Source of the DNA: Clostridium tunisiense TJ
Lineage (GTDB): Bacteria; Bacillota; Clostridia; Clostridiales; Clostridiaceae
Direction: 5' to 3'
Length of the DNA stretch: 64,000 nt
Assembly (NCBI RefSeq): GCF_000300195.1
Contig: NZ_AMQH01000006.1
Span: 310,001-374,000 of the forward strand
A program made the position numbers and the translations under genes. The number at the start of each line of letters is the position of its first letter. Positions within the stretch are counted from its first letter, which is position 1. This document shows positions 1-8,552 of this stretch, one piece after another. The notes beneath the pieces were generated by a model. It was not told where the DNA came from, searched no databases, and saw nothing but the letters and a program-made list of their open reading frames with translations.

Positions 1-1077
1 TCCTACAGGTCGTAGTACTTCAACACTATCTCCATCAAAGACTTTATTTCTCTGTTCAATAGTTGCAGTATTAGTAGCAGAATCAAAATTCTTTACCACT
101 CCAACTATGTCATATTTTCTTATATAAGCAGAAGATTCATGGATTTGTTTATTAGGATCATTAAAATAAAAACCTGTATAGTACTTTCTATGGCTTGGCT
201 TATCTAAATCTTCTAACCACTTTTCTTTAAACTTATATTCTGAAGGATTTTTCATATACTCATCAATAGCTTCTCTGTAAGCTTTAGATACAGTTGCTAC
301 ATAATATGAACTCTTCATTCTTCCTTCTATTTTAAAGGAAACCACACCTGTACTCATTAGTTCAGGAATATATTCTATCATACACAAATCCTTAGAGTTC
401 ATTATATATGTGCCTTTTTCATCTTCAATTATAGGATAGTACTCTCCTTCACGCTTTTCTTCAACTAAATGATATTTATATCTGCAAGGTTGAGCGCACT
501 CACCTCTATTTGCATCTCTTCCAGTCATATAGTTTGAAAGAAGGCAACGTCCAGAATAAGACATACACATAGAACCATGAATAAATACTTCAAGCTCTAA
601 AGTCTCAGGTGTTTTTTCCCTAATTTCCTTTATTTCTTCTAAGGATAATTCTCTTGCTAAAACAATTCTTTTTACGCCCATCTTATGCCAGAAGGTACAA
701 GACTTCCAGTTTACGTTGTTAGATTGAGTGCTTAAATGCAATTCAAGATTAGGAACTACCTCTTTAGCAGTCATTATTATTCCTGGGTCAGAAACTATAA
801 TTGCATCTGCTCCAATCTCATAAAGGTCCACAAGATATTCCTCTAATCCCTCTAAATCTTCGTTATGCGGGAAAACATTTAAAGTAACATAAACCTTTTT
901 CCCTCTTGAATGAGCAAACTCAATTCCTTCCTTAAGCTCTTCATTAGTAAAATTATTTGCAAAAGCTCTTAAGTTTAACTTATTTCCACCTAAATAAACA
1001 GCATCAGCTCCAAAGTTTATAGCAGCCTTAAGTTTTTCTAAATTACCTGCTGGTGCTAACAATTCTGGTTTTATCAT
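1..1077 (-). CDS. trhP: Peptidase U32 family protein, probable tRNA hydroxylation protein TrhP (3' end outside window)
   Basis: The reverse strand encodes about 359 residues starting MIKPELLAPAGNLEKLKAAI and runs off the left edge, so the C-terminus is missing. The family signature is visible: an EVFIHGSMCMSYSGRC block followed by a CAQPCRY pair, giving the four Cys thought to bind a [4Fe-4S] cluster in U32 proteins. In Bacillus subtilis the neighbours yrrM-yrrN-yrrO are trmR-trhP1-trhP2, and TrhP carries out prephenate-dependent hydroxylation of wobble U34 in tRNA. The gene starts 38 nt inside the 3' end of the trmR homologue, so the two are translationally linked. Two tandem ATG codons exist; the second lies 7 nt from AGGAGG and is preferred. 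The family is certain, while the tRNA role is inferred from synteny. Confidence 0.85.
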   Translation of the reverse strand, partial: MIKPELLAPAGNLEKLKAAINFGADAVYLGGNKLNLRAFANNFTNEELKEGIEFAHSRGKKVYVTLNVFPHNEDLEGLEEYLVDLYEIGADAIIVSDPGIIMTAKEVVPNLELHLSTQSNNVNWKSCTFWHKMGVKRIVLARELSLEEIKEIREKTPETLELEVFIHGSMCMSYSGRCLLSNYMTGRDANRGECAQPCRYKYHLVEEKREGEYYPIIEDEKGTYIMNSKDLCMIEYIPELMSTGVVSFKIEGRMKSSYYVATVSKAYREAIDEYMKNPSEYKFKEKWLEDLDKPSHRKYYTGFYFNDPNKQIHESSAYIRKYDIVGVVKNFDSATNTATIEQRNKVFDGDSVEVLRPVG

Positions 1078-1726
1078 CATGGTCCCTCCTTACTGTTAAT
1101 GCAATACCATCTCCCATAGGCAATATGGTAGTTACTAAGTTTTCATCCTTAGATACTAAATCTAAATAATTTTTCATTCTTTTAACTATGGTAATTTTTC
1201 TTCTTTTTACTAACTCTTTAGATGCTACCATTCCCCTAAATAATACATTATCAGCAACAATAACTCCATCAGGGCCTAAAAGTCTTAGGCAGTGTGGTAA
1301 AAAGTGATTGTAATGTCCCTTACCTGCATCCATAAATATCATATCATAGCTGCCTTCTAATCCTTCTAGAATTTCTAGACAATCACCTTGAAGAATTTCT
1401 ATATTGCTACGCAAGTTGTATTTTTCTAAGTTCATCTTAGCAATTTCTATAATTTTTTCATCTCTCTCAATGGTAGTAATTTTATTGCTACCACCTGAGG
1501 CTAAATTCATTAATATGGAGGAATAGCCTATTGCCGTACCCAACTCTAAAATCTTTTTAGGCTTTTTTAGTGTAATCATAAACTGAAGAAATTTTGCTGT
1601 TTCTTTTTGTACAATTGGTACAGCATTTTCCTTAGCAAAATCCTCAAGCTCTTTCAAAATTCCTACATTATCTGGAATTAAGCTTCTTAAATAATCTTCC
1701 ATATAATCATGTGTAATTCCACTCAT
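1043..1726 (-). CDS. trmR: O-methyltransferase TrmR (tRNA 5-hydroxyuridine methyltransferase)
   Basis: A 227-residue class I SAM-dependent methyltransferase of the COG4122/YrrM type. The SAM-binding motif I is ILELGTAIGYSS near residues 59-70, and the metal/substrate region MDAGKGHYNHF starts near residue 132. YrrM of B. subtilis methylates 5-hydroxyuridine at tRNA position 34 to 5-methoxyuridine, the step after TrhP. The adjacent overlapping U32 gene supports that assignment over a catechol-type methyltransferase. GGAGG lies 7 nt before the ATG. It sits 105 bp downstream of mltG, the same order as in Bacillus (yrrL-yrrM-yrrN-yrrO). Confidence 0.88.
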   Translation of the reverse strand: MSGITHDYMEDYLRSLIPDNVGILKELEDFAKENAVPIVQKETAKFLQFMITLKKPKKILELGTAIGYSSILMNLASGGSNKITTIERDEKIIEIAKMNLEKYNLRSNIEILQGDCLEILEGLEGSYDMIFMDAGKGHYNHFLPHCLRLLGPDGVIVADNVLFRGMVASKELVKRRKITIVKRMKNYLDLVSKDENLVTTILPMGDGIALTVRRDHDDKTRIVSTSR

Positions 1727-1831
1727 TTATTTTCCTCCATTATAAATCAAAAAAATTCTATTTAATTATTATATGTTTATATAATCTGTATATAAAATTT
1801 TATTAAGCAAAACCTAATACACCATATTATA

Positions 1832-2830
1832 TTACTGTTCATCTTTATAGTTTAAAAACTCTTCATAAGTCTTAAAAAACTTATGATTTAAGTTATCCTT
1901 TGTTATGTAAAAAAGATATTCGCTGCTAGTAGGAAATAATGCCGCTTCTATAGAATCCTTACCTGGATTACAGATAGCACCTATTGGCATCCCCTGAACA
2001 TAATAAGTGTTATAAGGTGATTGAATTTCTAAATCCTTATAGAGCAAAGCCTCTTTATGTTCACCTAGAGCATATAAAACTGTAGCATCTATTTGAAGTT
2101 TCATCCCTATTTTTATTCTGTTATCAATTACTGATGAAACTAATAGTTTTTCTTCTTTAGCAGTAACTTCACGTTCAATTAAAGAAGCTTTTGTAATCAA
2201 ATTCTCTAAGGTATCATTACTTATATCTATATTTTTTTCTTTTTCTATGGTATTAATAACCTCTAGAAATCTTTTATGCATTAATTGTATTACTTCATTA
2301 CCAGTAATATTTTTCTTGAATCTATAGGTATCAGGGAATAGAAAGCCTTCTAAGCTATATCTTTTTTCAGTATTTGTAGCTATATAATCTGGTAGCTTAT
2401 ATTCCTTACAGGCCTTTATAAACTCCTCTTTCTTTAAAATCCCCTTTTCTTCTAATGTTGAACCTATTTGCTCTATAGTATAACCTTCTGGAATAGTTAC
2501 ATTAGCATTTTGTTGATTTAAATTAGGATCTTCTAATGCCTTTATAAACTCATCCATAGTTAAAGTCGGTGAAATACTAAACTCACCTGGTATAATTTGA
2601 GGATTTATCTTATTAAATTTCACATAAAGTTTAGTTAATATTGGATTTTTAATAACTTTTTTATTATTTAGCTCCCCTAGTACATTATAGAAGGTATATC
2701 CTTCTTTAATTTCTATTACAATGTCTTCTTTCCCCTTAAATGGATGAGAAGTAACATTTTTGTAATAAAACATACCCCCTAAGCCAATAATTAAAAATGC
2801 AATTAAAACTATAATTATTGGTTTCTTCAC
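1832..2830 (-). CDS. mltG: Endolytic murein transglycosylase MltG (YceG-like)
   Basis: A 332-residue membrane-anchored lytic transglycosylase that cuts nascent glycan strands at the outer face of the membrane and limits their length. One N-terminal transmembrane helix (about residues 4-23) is followed by a LysM-like region and the YceG domain. The catalytic Glu lies in ASLIEREV (about E219), and EGFLFPDTYRF and LQIDATVLYALG match conserved family blocks. The start codon is GTG behind GGGGTGA. It lies downstream of typA and upstream of trmR; the mltG-trmR-trhP order matches Bacillus yrrL-yrrM-yrrN. Confidence 0.93.
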   Translation of the reverse strand: MKKPIIIVLIAFLIIGLGGMFYYKNVTSHPFKGKEDIVIEIKEGYTFYNVLGELNNKKVIKNPILTKLYVKFNKINPQIIPGEFSISPTLTMDEFIKALEDPNLNQQNANVTIPEGYTIEQIGSTLEEKGILKKEEFIKACKEYKLPDYIATNTEKRYSLEGFLFPDTYRFKKNITGNEVIQLMHKRFLEVINTIEKEKNIDISNDTLENLITKASLIEREVTAKEEKLLVSSVIDNRIKIGMKLQIDATVLYALGEHKEALLYKDLEIQSPYNTYYVQGMPIGAICNPGKDSIEAALFPTSSEYLFYITKDNLNHKFFKTYEEFLNYKDEQ

Positions 2831-2888
2831 AAAATCACCCCATATTATTTAATAATTAACAAGAATTTAATTATTTAACTTCTTTCTA

Positions 2889-2937
2889 AGAAGGCTTTAA
2901 CTCAATGCGCAGCATGAGCTAAAGCTTTCTGTTTTTT
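2889..2937. terminator. Hairpin between typA and mltG, weak terminator
   Basis: A 16-nt arm (2889-2904) pairs with 2915-2930 through a 10-nt loop, with two G-U pairs. The run of six T follows on the plus strand (2932-2937), whereas reading in the direction of typA the tail is poor in U. It may therefore act only as a partial terminator or 3' stabiliser of the typA transcript. Confidence 0.5.
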
Positions 2938-2939
2938 AA

Positions 2940-4769
2940 CTACTTTATTTTCTTTAAAGAAGCTCTTTTTCTTAGTGTTGGGTCTAGTATTTTCTTTCTC
3001 ATTCTAATAGTCTTAGGTGTAACCTCAACAAGCTCATCTGAAGCAACAAACTCCAAACATTGCTCTAGGGACATATCATTTACTGGAACAAGCTTTAATG
3101 CGTCATCTGCTCCAGAAGATCTTGTGTTTGAAAGATGCTTTTTCTTGCAAACATTAACTTCAATATCGTCTCCTCTAGAACATTCTCCACATATCATTCC
3201 TTGATATACAGGTACTCCTGGTCCTATGAATAAGTTCCCTCTTTCTTGTGCGTTAAATAATCCGTAAGTTATAGATTCACCACTCTCGAATACTACAAGC
3301 GATCCTCTACTTCTCTCTGGAATATCTCCTCTGAACTTCTCATAACCTTCTAATACATGATTCATTATTCCATTTCCTCTTGTATCTGTCATGAACTCAT
3401 TTCTGAATCCAATTAATCCTCTAGAAGGTATTTTAAACTCTAATCTTGTGTATCCATTTATAGCACTAGTCATGTTAATCATTTCTGCTTTTCTAGGTCC
3501 TAATTTTTCCATAACTACGCCCATAAATTCTTCAGGTACATCTATAGTTAAATTTTCAACTGGCTCTAGTAATTGTCCGTCTTTTTCCTTATAGATAACC
3601 GTTGGTTTTGAAACTTGGAACTCATAGCCTTCTCTTCTCATAGTCTCAATTAATATAGAAAGATGTAGCTCGCCTCTACCACTTACTTTAAAGGAGTCTG
3701 CTGAATCTGTTTCTTCTACTTTTAAACTTACATTTGTTTCAAGCTCCTTCATAAGTCTATCTCTTAAATGTCTTGAAGTAACAAACTCTCCATCTAGTCC
3801 TGCAAAAGGTGAGTTATTAACTATAAAGTTCATACTAAGAGTGGGCTCGTCAATATCAACAAATGGAAGTGCTTCAGGTGATGCTGCATCTGCTATAGTT
3901 TCACCAATATTAATATCAGATATTCCAGAAATAGCTACAATATCTCCAAGCTTAGCTTCTTCAGTATCTTCTCTTTTTAATCCATTATACACAAATAAGC
4001 TTGAAATTTTTACATTTTTTGTGCTTCCATCTCTTCTTATTTGAGCAACGTTTTGGTTTCTCTTTACAGTTCCTCTTTCAATTTTACCTATACCAATTTT
4101 ACCTACATACTCATTGTAATCAATAGATGTAATAAGTAATTGTAGTGGTTGATCTATATATCCAACTGGTGGATTTACAGTGTTGATAATAGCTTCGAAA
4201 AGTGGTCCCATACCTTGTGAATCATCTTCTAATTCGTTTTTCGCTATTCCTTCTCTTGCTGAAGCATATATAACCTTAAAGTCTAACTGTTCATCATTAG
4301 CTCCAAGTTCTACGAATAAGTCAAAAACTTCATTTATAACTTCTTCAGCTCTTGCATCTTTCCTATCAATCTTATTGATAACAACCATAGGCTTTAACTT
4401 AAGTTCTAGTGCCTTCTTAAGAACAAACTTAGTTTGAGGCATAGCCCCTTCATAAGCATCAACTACTAAGAGAACACTATCAACCATCTTAAGCACCCTT
4501 TCCACTTCTCCACCGAAGTCAGCGTGTCCAGGAGTATCGATGATATTAATCTTAACATCATTATACATTACTGCAGTATTCTTAGAAAGTATTGTAATTC
4601 CTCTTTCTCTTTCTAAATCGTTAGAGTCCATTACTCTTTCTTGAACCTTTTCATTTTCTCTAAACACCTTACTTTGTTTTAAAAGTGCATCTACTAAAGT
4701 AGTCTTACCGTGGTCAACGTGGGCAATTATAGCCACGTTTCTTATGTCTTCTCTTGTATATAAATTCAT
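2940..4769 (-). CDS. typA: Ribosome-associated translational GTPase TypA/BipA
   Basis: A translational GTPase of about 609 residues, the usual length for BipA. G1 is AHVDHGKTT (about residues 18-26), G3 is [15 protein letters not shown], and G4 is NKID. EF-G-like domains follow, with the C-terminal [12 protein letters not shown] and RKKILDP blocks typical of this family. BipA binds the 70S/50S ribosome and assists 50S assembly under stress. Two tandem ATG codons occur at 4772 and 4769. GGAGG at 4776-4780 is only 3 nt from the first and 6 nt from the second, so 4769 is preferred. Confidence 0.96.
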   Translation of the reverse strand: MNLYTREDIRNVAIIAHVDHGKTTLVDALLKQSKVFRENEKVQERVMDSNDLERERGITILSKNTAVMYNDVKINIIDTPGHADFGGEVERVLKMVDSVLLVVDAYEGAMPQTKFVLKKALELKLKPMVVINKIDRKDARAEEVINEVFDLFVELGANDEQLDFKVIYASAREGIAKNELEDDSQGMGPLFEAIINTVNPPVGYIDQPLQLLITSIDYNEYVGKIGIGKIERGTVKRNQNVAQIRRDGSTKNVKISSLFVYNGLKREDTEEAKLGDIVAISGISDINIGETIADAASPEALPFVDIDEPTLSMNFIVNNSPFAGLDGEFVTSRHLRDRLMKELETNVSLKVEETDSADSFKVSGRGELHLSILIETMRREGYEFQVSKPTVIYKEKDGQLLEPVENLTIDVPEEFMGVVMEKLGPRKAEMINMTSAINGYTRLEFKIPSRGLIGFRNEFMTDTRGNGIMNHVLEGYEKFRGDIPERSRGSLVVFESGESITYGLFNAQERGNLFIGPGVPVYQGMICGECSRGDDIEVNVCKKKHLSNTRSSGADDALKLVPVNDMSLEQCLEFVASDELVEVTPKTIRMRKKILDPTLRKRASLKKIK

Positions 4770-4818
4770 CATTTTCCTCCAATGTTCATCAAATTTTTTA
4801 GAATTAATTGCAAAATCA

Positions 4819-4844
4819 AACTAGTAAGGAATTCCTTACTAGTT
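4819..4844. terminator. Perfect 26-bp palindrome downstream of rnjA
   Basis: AACTAGTAAGGAA at 4819-4831 is exactly repeated in inverted form to 4844 and is followed on the plus strand by a short T run. It lies in the 332-bp gap between rnjA and typA and probably forms a stem that terminates or insulates transcription. Apart from this and the hairpin at 4952-4983 I see nothing else in the gap. Confidence 0.5.
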
Positions 4845-4943
4845 TTTAATAATAGAAACTAGTTAAAGTATCTAGCTTAATATAACATTAATCTCATATA
4901 TTTTAATATGATAATGCATAGCTTCACTTATTAGAGTATTCCG

Positions 4944-4983
4944 TGCAAAATAAAATTGGATACTTTAGTTTGTACCCAATTTT
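4944..4983 (-). terminator. Rho-independent terminator of the rnjA transcript
   Basis: Arms 4952-4963 and 4972-4983 pair over 12 bp with one G-U and an 8-nt loop. On the minus strand the stem is followed by TTTTATTTTG. The position about 120 bp after the rnjA stop fits a terminator. Confidence 0.65.
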
Positions 4984-5104
4984 AAAATTCACTATACTTA
5001 TTCTAATATTATGCTCCATAAAAGTCAATGTTATAACAATATTAGTTATTTGTTAATATTAATAAATTTTTCCACATATAGGTTTTATACTATGAAAAAT
5101 CAAT

Positions 5105-6772
5105 TTATACTTCCATAATTATAGGTAAAATCATTGGTCTTCTCTTAGTTTTTTCATATAAATATACTCTTAATACTTCTCTAATGTTAGCTTTTATAGT
5201 TGGCCACTCGGTAATATTTTTTTCTTCACATTCTTTAAGAGCTTCTCTTACACGTTCTCTAGCTTGTTCCATTAGATCTTCTGATTCCCTTACATATACA
5301 AATCCCCTAGATATTATATCTGGACCTGCTATTACAGAGCCACTTTCCTTATCTATTGTAACAACTACAGTTAATATACCATCCTGTGATAGATGCTTTC
5401 TGTCTCTTAAAACAATATTCCCTACATCACCAACACCTAGACCATCTACAAACACCTGTCCAGAAATAACTGAACCAGATTTTCTTATAGAGTCTCTAGT
5501 GATTTCGATAACATCTCCATTTTCCCCTAAGTAAACATTCTTTTCTTTCATTCCAAGTTTTACAGCAAGTTCACCATGTTGTTTTAAATGTCTGTACTCA
5601 CCATGAACTGGAATAAAAAATTTAGGCCTTACTAGGGTATGAATTAGTTTTAATTCTTCTTGGCAAGCATGACCTGATACGTGCACATCTGCCAAAGCTT
5701 CATAAATAACTTCTGCCCCTTGTTTAAATAGTTGATTTATAACCTTAGACACAAGTTTTTCATTTCCTGGAATAGGAGTTGCTGAAATAATAACCATATC
5801 ACCTGGAATAATATTTACTTTTTTATGTTCAGAAGCTGCCATTCTTGATAAAGCTGACATAGGCTCTCCCTGGCTTCCTGTAGTTATTATCACAATTTCA
5901 TTCTCTGGATACTTACCAATAGAATCCACATTAATTAGTGCACCCTCATCAATGTTTATATATCCAAGTTCTATTGCAACTGCAATTATATTCTCCATAC
6001 TTCTTCCAGAAAGGGCAACTTTTCTTCCATATTTTCTTGCAGCAGTTATTACTTGCTGTACTCTATGAATGTTTGAAGCAAATGTCGCTACAATTATCCT
6101 TCCCTTTGCAGAATGAAATATGTTTTCAAAGGTTTCTCCTACAGTGCTTTCTGACATGGTATAGCCTGGTCTTTCAACATTTGTGCTATCCGCCATCATA
6201 ACAGTAACACCTTTTTTACCAAGTTCTGCGAATCTGGTTAGGTCCGCTACTCCCCCATCTATTGGGGTAAAATCTATTTTAAAATCTCCTGTGTGAAGTA
6301 ATACTCCTGCAGGGGTGTGAATTGCCAAAGCTACAGAATCTGCGATACTATGACTTGTTCTAATAAATTCTACAGATGAGTTCTCCAGCTTAATGATATC
6401 TTTTGGTTTAACAGTTATAAGTTCTACTGTACTTAATAATCCATGTTCTTTTAGCTTAGTCTCAACAATTCCTAGAGTAAGCTTAGTTCCATAAACAGGA
6501 ATATTAATTTGTTTTAGTACATATGGCAGAGCCCCTATATGATCCTCGTGACCATGAGTTAGAAAAATGCCCTTAACCTTATCTTTATTTTTCAAAAGAT
6601 AATTTATTTCTGGAATTACTACATCAATTCCTAGCATTTCATCATCTGGAAATTTTAAACCACAATCTATTACTATTATATCATTTTTGTATTCAATAAC
6701 AGTAAGGTTCTTGCCAATTTCATTTAATCCCCCTAAAGGAATAATCTTAATTTTTTCTTTTTCCTTTTTCAA
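5105..6772 (-). CDS. rnjA: Ribonuclease J
   Basis: A 555-residue metallo-beta-lactamase/beta-CASP ribonuclease with 5'-3' exo- and endonuclease activity, central to RNA decay and maturation in Firmicutes. The zinc-binding motif HGHEDHIG is at about residues 73-80, and later His/Asp motifs (HTGDFKID, HVSGHACQEE, PVHGEYRHL) match RNase J. The start codon is TTG, 8 nt after AAGGAGGG, with no alternative ATG nearby, so the TTG is well supported. It lies downstream of the Fur-family gene, a common clostridial order. Confidence 0.95.
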   Translation of the reverse strand: MKKEKEKIKIIPLGGLNEIGKNLTVIEYKNDIIVIDCGLKFPDDEMLGIDVVIPEINYLLKNKDKVKGIFLTHGHEDHIGALPYVLKQINIPVYGTKLTLGIVETKLKEHGLLSTVELITVKPKDIIKLENSSVEFIRTSHSIADSVALAIHTPAGVLLHTGDFKIDFTPIDGGVADLTRFAELGKKGVTVMMADSTNVERPGYTMSESTVGETFENIFHSAKGRIIVATFASNIHRVQQVITAARKYGRKVALSGRSMENIIAVAIELGYINIDEGALINVDSIGKYPENEIVIITTGSQGEPMSALSRMAASEHKKVNIIPGDMVIISATPIPGNEKLVSKVINQLFKQGAEVIYEALADVHVSGHACQEELKLIHTLVRPKFFIPVHGEYRHLKQHGELAVKLGMKEKNVYLGENGDVIEITRDSIRKSGSVISGQVFVDGLGVGDVGNIVLRDRKHLSQDGILTVVVTIDKESGSVIAGPDIISRGFVYVRESEDLMEQARERVREALKECEEKNITEWPTIKANIREVLRVYLYEKTKRRPMILPIIMEV

Positions 6773-6891
6773 ATATTCTTCCCTCCTTCATTTAAAAATA
6801 GGTATCTGAAATAAATAACAAGAAAAAGCTGTTAAATATATCAGCATTTAACTAGTTACCTTTAAGATACCTTTTGTTGCTTATATATCAT

Positions 6892-7329
6892 TTAAGAGCA
6901 TTCGCTACAAAGGCCGTAAAATTTCAACGTATGATTCTCTATATTAAACTTATACTTTTTTTCAATAACTTCTTCAATTTCATCCAACAAATCACCTTGA
7001 ACCTCAATTACTTTCCCACAGCCATTACATATTAAATGATGGTGTTGATGACTATCATCTTGGTGACAAAGTTCATATCTACTACGCCCATCATCTAAAT
7101 CAAGTTTGCAAACTACTCCCATTTCCTCAAGTAATTGCACTGTTCTGTAAACTGTAGCTAATCCAATCTCTGGACAATCTACTTTTACTAAATCATATAA
7201 TTCCTCTGCTGTAAGATGGCTACCTTCACTATTGATAATTTCACTAAGTATGGCTCTTCTTTGAGGTGTCAGTTTGTATCCTTTTTCCTTAAGGAATTCT
7301 TTTAAATTTTCAATCTTATCCTTTGCCAT
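6892..7329 (-). CDS. Fur-family metal/peroxide-responsive transcriptional repressor
   Basis: A 145-residue ferric-uptake-regulator family protein. The winged helix spans about residues 10-75 (GYKLTPQRRAIL, GLATVYRTVQLLEEMG). A His-rich dimerisation region HQDDSHQHHHLIC follows, with two structural-zinc CxxC pairs (C101/C104 and C141/C144). Fur, PerR and Zur cannot be separated reliably from sequence alone; the conserved alaS-ireB-ruvX-DUF1292-fur order of clostridia does not settle it. The Shine-Dalgarno is distant and weak. Confidence 0.88.
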   Translation of the reverse strand: MAKDKIENLKEFLKEKGYKLTPQRRAILSEIINSEGSHLTAEELYDLVKVDCPEIGLATVYRTVQLLEEMGVVCKLDLDDGRSRYELCHQDDSHQHHHLICNGCGKVIEVQGDLLDEIEEVIEKKYKFNIENHTLKFYGLCSECS

Positions 7330-7393
7330 TTTTGAATTAATACACCCTCTCTTTTCTAATTACCATGAAGTTACCTCTTATGTAAAACTCAGA

Positions 7394-7657
7394 TTAATCT
7401 AATAAACCTTCTTCTGAAAGTGTTTCATAAGCTTCAGCAATCATATTAAATTCATCTTCATCATCTACAGAAACTAAAACCTCATTGCCATCTTCATCTT
7501 CAATAACTTTAAGTGCTACTGCATCTAAATCTTCAGATCCAGCTGGAACTACTATAAAATATTCATTTTCTTCTATGTCTAATTTTGTTATTACTTCAAA
7601 TTCTATATCATTTCCTTCTTCATCAGTTAATATAACTTTTTCTAAAAAATTATCCAT
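7394..7657 (-). CDS. DUF1292 family acidic protein (YrzB-like)
   Basis: An 87-residue, strongly acidic protein with the DUF1292 pattern (EKVILTDEEGNDIEFEVIT, then EDEDGNEVLVSVDDEDEF). The start is placed at ATG 7657 because AGGAGG precedes it at 8-nt spacing; a longer reading frame to 7735 would run into ruvX and lacks a ribosome site. The family always travels with ruvX and ireB in Firmicutes but its function is unknown. Confidence 0.88.
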   Translation of the reverse strand: MDNFLEKVILTDEEGNDIEFEVITKLDIEENEYFIVVPAGSEDLDAVALKVIEDEDGNEVLVSVDDEDEFNMIAEAYETLSEEGLLD

Positions 7658-7688
7658 TTGTTGCCTCCTAATATGTATTTGTATTTTA

Positions 7689-8099
7689 TTAATATATACT
7701 GTCCAAATATCCTTGTAATATATAAGTTGCTGCAATTTTATCCACTATTTTTTTTCTTTTGCTTCGGGACATATCTGCTTCTAACATAGCCTTATGTGCT
7801 GCTACTGTAGTAAGCCTTTCATCCCAATACTTAATTGGTACTTCTGTATTTTCTTTTAGCTTATCACAAAACTCCATAACCTTTTCGCCTTGCATTCCTA
7901 TGGTTCCATTCATATTTTTAGGCATTCCAGAAATTATGGTGTCAACATTATATTCTCTACAAATCTTTAAAACTTCTTCAATATCATATTCTATCTTCTT
8001 GCGTTTAATGGTGGTTATTCCTTGTGCTGTAAATCCTAGAGGATCACTTATTGCCACTCCAATAGTTCTATCTCCAACGTCTAATCCAAGTACTCTCAT
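7689..8099 (-). CDS. ruvX: Putative Holliday junction resolvase RuvX (YqgF)
   Basis: A 136-residue RNase H-fold protein with the invariant opening [20 protein letters not shown], the central MPKNMNG block and the C-terminal [12 protein letters not shown] and [14 protein letters not shown] motifs carrying the remaining acidic residues. Family members act in 16S rRNA 5'-end maturation and have been proposed as Holliday junction resolvases. AAGGAG lies 6 nt before the ATG. It lies between ireB and the DUF1292 gene. Confidence 0.94.
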   Translation of the reverse strand: MRVLGLDVGDRTIGVAISDPLGFTAQGITTIKRKKIEYDIEEVLKICREYNVDTIISGMPKNMNGTIGMQGEKVMEFCDKLKENTEVPIKYWDERLTTVAAHKAMLEADMSRSKRKKIVDKIAATYILQGYLDSIY

Positions 8100-8194
8100 A
8101 TGCTACTCCTTAGTATATTTAGCACCTCTTTAGAGCTGCCTATTATTTAAAAGTATAACAACTTAACCTTTATAGCCTTAGTATTTGTGAATTA

Positions 8195-8221
8195 CAAATA
8201 AAAATGCCCGATGACGGGCAT
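8195..8221 (-). terminator. Terminator between ireB and ruvX
   Basis: ATGCCCG (8204-8210) pairs perfectly with CGGGCAT (8215-8221) over a 4-nt loop. On the minus strand the stem is followed by TTTTTATTTG. It sits directly after the ireB stop codon. Confidence 0.8.
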
Positions 8222-8225
8222 TTTT

Positions 8226-8480
8226 TTATTTTATTTCTAGATAAGCTTTTAAAACTTCTTCTAATATATCGTCTCTCTCTAGCTTACTAACTAATGCTCT
8301 TGCTCCGTTATAGTTGGTTATATAAGTAGGGTCACCAGATATTAAATATCCAACTAATTGATTTACTGGATTATACCCTTTTTCTTTTAAAGCATTATAC
8401 ACGTCAGTTAGTATCATTTTAGTCATATCCTTTTTATCCTTAATTACATCAAACTGAACTGTGTGTTGTTTATCCACCAT
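8226..8480 (-). CDS. ireB: IreB family regulatory phosphoprotein (UPF0297, YrzL)
   Basis: An 84-residue protein matching the UPF0297/IreB family end to end ([40 protein letters not shown]). In Enterococcus IreB is phosphorylated by the PASTA kinase IreK and tunes cell-wall stress and cephalosporin resistance. The ATG at 8480 is chosen because AAGGTG precedes it; an upstream in-frame GTG at 8486 lies inside that ribosome site. The alaS-ireB-ruvX order is highly conserved in Firmicutes. Confidence 0.93.
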   Translation of the reverse strand: MVDKQHTVQFDVIKDKKDMTKMILTDVYNALKEKGYNPVNQLVGYLISGDPTYITNYNGARALVSKLERDDILEEVLKAYLEIK

Positions 8481-8552
8481 AATCACCTTCTTATTTTATA
8501 TGATACAGGTATATCTTAGATATATTATAAAACATTATCTCCAAAAAGTATA

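Noticed and set aside
4180-4437. Plus-strand frames inside typA, rnjA, ord, hisS and other genes
   Set aside because: They are antisense shadows of well-conserved genes, with no ribosome sites and Ser/Leu-rich composition typical of reversed coding sequence.
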